Below are positions 61,580-64,000 of a stretch of DNA of 64,000 nucleotides, in pieces. The notes beneath the pieces were generated by a model. It saw only the letters and a program-made list of their open reading frames with translations, ran no database searches and was not told where the DNA came from. The translations under genes were made by a program, and so were the position numbers. The DNA comes from Candidatus Pantoea varia (GTDB lineage: Bacteria; Pseudomonadota; Gammaproteobacteria; Enterobacterales; Enterobacteriaceae). The stretch lies in assembly GCF_900115075.1 (NCBI RefSeq), contig NZ_FOVG01000001.1, positions 2,232,001 to 2,296,000 of the forward strand, in the 5' to 3' direction. How positions within the stretch are numbered: position 1 is the stretch's first letter; each line of letters begins with the position of its first letter.

Positions 61580-62973
61580 GATTAGGTGACATTTCAATTC
61601 AGAGCCTGCAACGGGCGATCCAGCAGGGTGAGATCAGCGCGCTGGAGGTGGCGAAGAGCACGCTGCAGGCTGTTGAGCAGCACAATCCGGCGCTGAATGC
61701 CTGGACAGAAGTAACCGGGCCGCGCATGTTAAAAGAAGCCAGTGCGATTGATGCGCAGCGGCAGCGTGGCGAAACTCTGCCTCCGCTGGCGGGCATCCCG
61801 TATGCGGTGAAAAACCTGTTTGATGTGGCGGGTCACAGCACGCTGGCCGGTGCCAGCCTGTTCCACGATCGCCCTGCAGCATCGGCAGATGCGTTTGCCG
61901 TCGGGAAACTGCGTCACGCTGGCGCACTGCTGTCGGGCATGCTGAACATGGATGCCTACGCCTATGGTTTTACCACCGAAAACAGCCACTATGGTGCGAC
62001 ACACAATCCGCGCGATCTGAGTCGCGTGGCGGGCGGCTCGTCAGGCGGTTCTGCGGCTGCCGTCGCCGCCGGGCTGGTCCACTTTTCGCTGGGCACCGAC
62101 ACTAACGGCTCGATTCGGGTGCCCGCGTCGCTGTGCGGTATTTTTGGTCTCAAGCCAACCTTTGGCCGTCTGTCACGCAGCGGCAGTCATCCGTTTGTCG
62201 CCAGTCTTGACCATATCGGTCCGCTGGCTCGGCGGGTTGAAGACCTGGCGCTGGTGTATGACCTGTTACAGGGCGCAGACCATGCCGATGCGTTTCAGGC
62301 CGTTCGTCCTCTGGCCACCACGCTACCGGGGCTGTCACAGGGCAGCGAAGGATTACGCTGCGGCGTGCTGGGCGGTTTTTTTGCCCGCTGGTGTGATGAG
62401 GATGCCCGCGCTGCCGTCGCGGTGGTTGCGGCAGCGCTTGGGGCACAGGAAGAGGTGCTGATGCCGGACGCGGAGCTGGCCCGCTCTGCGGCGTTTATCA
62501 TGACCGCCGCCGAGGGTGGCAATCACTATCTGCCTGCCCTGCGTCAGATGCCGGAGCAGTTTGAACCGAACTCACGCGAGCGTCTGCTGGCGGGTGCCAT
62601 GATGCCAGGTGCCTGGTATGTGCAGGCGCAGCGTTTCCGCCGCCATTTCCAGCAGCAGGTGTTACCGCTGTTTGATCGCGTCGATGTGCTGATCGCTCCG
62701 GCGACTCCCTGCAGTGCGATTACCATCGGTCAGCAAACCCTGACGATTCAGGGTGAATCGCTGCCCGCCAAAGCGAGCATGGGGATGCTGACGCAGCCGA
62801 TCTCCTTCCTGGGATTACCGGTCTGTACCGTGCCGCTGGCGACCCGAAGTGGCCTGCCGATTGGATTACAGCTTATCGCCCGGCCGTTTAACGAAGAGGC
62901 GGTGTTACGCGCCGCCTGGGCACTGGAACAACAGGGCATTACGATACCGCAAATGAATATGGCAGGAGCCTGA
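61576..62973 (+). CDS. hpxY: HpxY amidase (AtzE family)
   Basis: A 465-residue amidase-signature enzyme with the Ser-cisSer-Lys triad: Lys in PYAVKNLFDVAG, cisSer in VAGGSSGGSAAAVAAG, nucleophile Ser in GTDTNGSIRVPAS. AtzE relatives hydrolyse 1-carboxybiuret. In this cluster the natural substrate is probably oxalurate. Overlaps hpxX and hpxZ. Confidence 0.88.
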   Translation: MRLGDISIQSLQRAIQQGEISALEVAKSTLQAVEQHNPALNAWTEVTGPRMLKEASAIDAQRQRGETLPPLAGIPYAVKNLFDVAGHSTLAGASLFHDRPAASADAFAVGKLRHAGALLSGMLNMDAYAYGFTTENSHYGATHNPRDLSRVAGGSSGGSAAAVAAGLVHFSLGTDTNGSIRVPASLCGIFGLKPTFGRLSRSGSHPFVASLDHIGPLARRVEDLALVYDLLQGADHADAFQAVRPLATTLPGLSQGSEGLRCGVLGGFFARWCDEDARAAVAVVAAALGAQEEVLMPDAELARSAAFIMTAAEGGNHYLPALRQMPEQFEPNSRERLLAGAMMPGAWYVQAQRFRRHFQQQVLPLFDRVDVLIAPATPCSAITIGQQTLTIQGESLPAKASMGMLTQPISFLGLPVCTVPLATRSGLPIGLQLIARPFNEEAVLRAAWALEQQGITIPQMNMAGA

Positions 62974-63353
62974 TGAACAGAGAGATTAATTTACCGCAGG
63001 TGCTCACCGAGGTGACGGCGCAGTTTTATCGCTACGAGCAGGCGCTCGTCAGCAATGACGTGGATGAACTGGATGCGCTGTTCTGGCATGACACGCGAAC
63101 CGTGCGTCTCGGCGCGGGTGAGAATCTGTATGGCATTGATGAGATTCGGGCCTTCCGTGCCGCGCGTCCTTCTGCCGGGCTGAACCGGACGCTGCGAAAC
63201 ACCGTGATTACCACTTTTGGTGAGGATTATGCGGTCTGCAGCACCGAGTTTACCCGTACCGGCAGCGATAAGATTGGCCGTCAGCAGCAGACCTGGGTGC
63301 GAATGCCCCACGGCTGGTGCATCGTGGCGGCGCAGGTCAGTCTGATGAGCTGA
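62973..63353 (+). CDS. hpxZ: HpxZ (AtzH-like, SnoaL/NTF2 fold)
   Basis: A 126-residue protein of the DUF3225/AtzH type (RYEQALVSNDVDELDALFW, GIDEIRAFRAARP). AtzH acts after AtzE as a dicarboxyurea deaminase. The set HpxX-Y-Z therefore mirrors AtzG-E-H in the same order. Its ATG overlaps the hpxY stop codon. Confidence 0.83.
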   Translation: MNREINLPQVLTEVTAQFYRYEQALVSNDVDELDALFWHDTRTVRLGAGENLYGIDEIRAFRAARPSAGLNRTLRNTVITTFGEDYAVCSTEFTRTGSDKIGRQQQTWVRMPHGWCIVAAQVSLMS

Positions 63354-63358
63354 CGGCA

Positions 63359-63396
63359 TCCGGCGCTTCGCCCGGTTGAGTGGAGCAAGCGCCGGA
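63359..63396. terminator. Hairpin between convergent hpxZ and puuE
   Basis: A 10-bp perfect stem TCCGGCGCTT/AAGCGCCGGA with an 18-nt loop, no T tract. Possibly a shared transcript end. Confidence 0.4.
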
Positions 63397-63402
63397 ACCG
63401 GC

Positions 63403-64000
63403 TTACGGTGCCGGGTGGGTCGCGATCCAGTGGTCAGCAATCTGCTGGCGGGTACAGATCCAGACGTCGTCGTGCTGCTGGATGTGATCGAGGAAGTTCT
63501 GCAGCGCGCGGAATTTGCCAGGGCGCCCCAGCAGGCGGCAATGCATGCCGATCGACATCATCTTCGGCGCCGTTTCCCCCTCTTCGTACAGCACATCGAA
63601 GCTGTCACGCAGATAGGTGAAAAACTGCTCGGCGGTGTTAAAGCCCTGCGGAGAGGCAAAGCGCATGTCGTTGCACTCCAGGGTGTAGGGAATAATCAGG
63701 TGCGGTTTCACCGTGCCATCCTGACAGGTAACCTGGGTCCAGAACGGCAGATCGTCGCCGTAGTAGTCACTGTCGTAGCTGAAACCGCCCTGCTCTACCA
63801 CCAGCCGACGGGTGTTAGGACTGTCGCGGCCGGTGTACCAGCCGGTAGGCGCTTTACCAAACAGATCCACCAGCACATCGACCGCCTGCTGCATATGCTG
63901 ACGTTCGGTTTTTGCATCCATGCCCTGATAGTGGATCCAGCGCCAGCCGTGGCTGACCACATCGTAATCCGCCTGTTTGATCGCCTCGACGACTTCCGGA
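63403..64000 (-). CDS. puuE: Allantoinase PuuE (C-terminal part, runs off right edge)
   Basis: The visible about 199 C-terminal residues belong to the polysaccharide-deacetylase-like, metal-independent allantoinase PuuE (HpxB). Diagnostic blocks: VVSHGWRWIHYQGMD, GWYTGRDSPNTRRLV, YDSDYYGDDLPFW, PYTLECNDMRF and SIGMHCRLLGRPGK. It opens the allantoin ring to allantoate, which HpxK then uses. The frame stays open to base 64000; the start lies outside the window. Confidence 0.93.
   Translation of the reverse strand, partial: PEVVEAIKQADYDVVSHGWRWIHYQGMDAKTERQHMQQAVDVLVDLFGKAPTGWYTGRDSPNTRRLVVEQGGFSYDSDYYGDDLPFWTQVTCQDGTVKPHLIIPYTLECNDMRFASPQGFNTAEQFFTYLRDSFDVLYEEGETAPKMMSIGMHCRLLGRPGKFRALQNFLDHIQQHDDVWICTRQQIADHWIATHPAP

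Overview
The window is GC-rich, densely packed enterobacterial chromosome. Gene content and order fit a Pantoea/Erwinia-type member of the Enterobacterales, though the genus is an inference. The evidence is the E. coli-like backbone blocks (lldPRD, proBA/phoE/crl/frsA/gpt/pepD, dinB/yafK/yafJ/gmhA/fadE), a complete methionine-salvage set, a Klebsiella-type hpx purine cluster, and phage genes that resemble those of Erwinia phages. I saw no rRNA, tRNA, CRISPR array or transposase.

Layout. 1-7 kb holds the start of mdtG, several small envelope or regulatory proteins, a CHASE4-PAS-GGDEF-EAL protein, a CPBP protease-like protein and osmC. At least four very short membrane-protein genes lie here and near 18.3 kb. 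7-10.8 kb is lldPRD (L-lactate use) with two LldR-type operators 124 bp apart. 10.8-14.5 kb is a transporter/LysR regulator/Tat-exported amidohydrolase module. 14.6-20.3 kb has dbpA, a periplasmic OB-fold protein, and cheV and a chemoreceptor, each preceded by a flagellar sigma-28 promoter. 20.5-21.1 kb is a cold-shock gene with a long cold-box leader and, right behind it, a YmcF-like zinc-ribbon gene that appears to start at AUU.

21.2-26.1 kb is a phage-derived island: tailspike/depolymerase, Rz1/Rz, holin, T4-type endolysin, an unknown basic protein and an S24-type repressor. No capsid, terminase, integrase or tail-tube genes are present. 26.3-34.3 kb is the conserved proBA-phoE-crl-frsA-gpt-pepD block. 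A three-gene sugar-type ABC importer of unknown substrate (34.5-38.1 kb) separates it from dinB, the YafK/DpaA homologue, yafJ, gmhA and fadE.

44.4-52.4 kb is methionine salvage: mtnK, mtnA, mtnBCD, mtnE and the omega-amidase yafV. MetJ-type operators lie in front of mtnK/mtnA and of mtnE. A colicin-D-type tRNase toxin/immunity cassette is inserted between mtnB and mtnE. It has an apparent frameshift between its N-terminal part and its nuclease, and a 125-bp tandem repeat flanks it.

52.4-64 kb is urate/allantoin catabolism. UraH and UraD convert 5-hydroxyisourate to allantoin, and PuuE opens the ring to allantoate. HpxK and HpxJ carry allantoate through ureidoglycine to oxalurate, and HpxWXYZ handles oxalurate and oxamate. 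An amino-acid-type ABC importer (HpxFGHI) and an RpiR-type regulator (HpxU) complete the set. Urate oxidase functions are not in view and may lie beyond the right edge.
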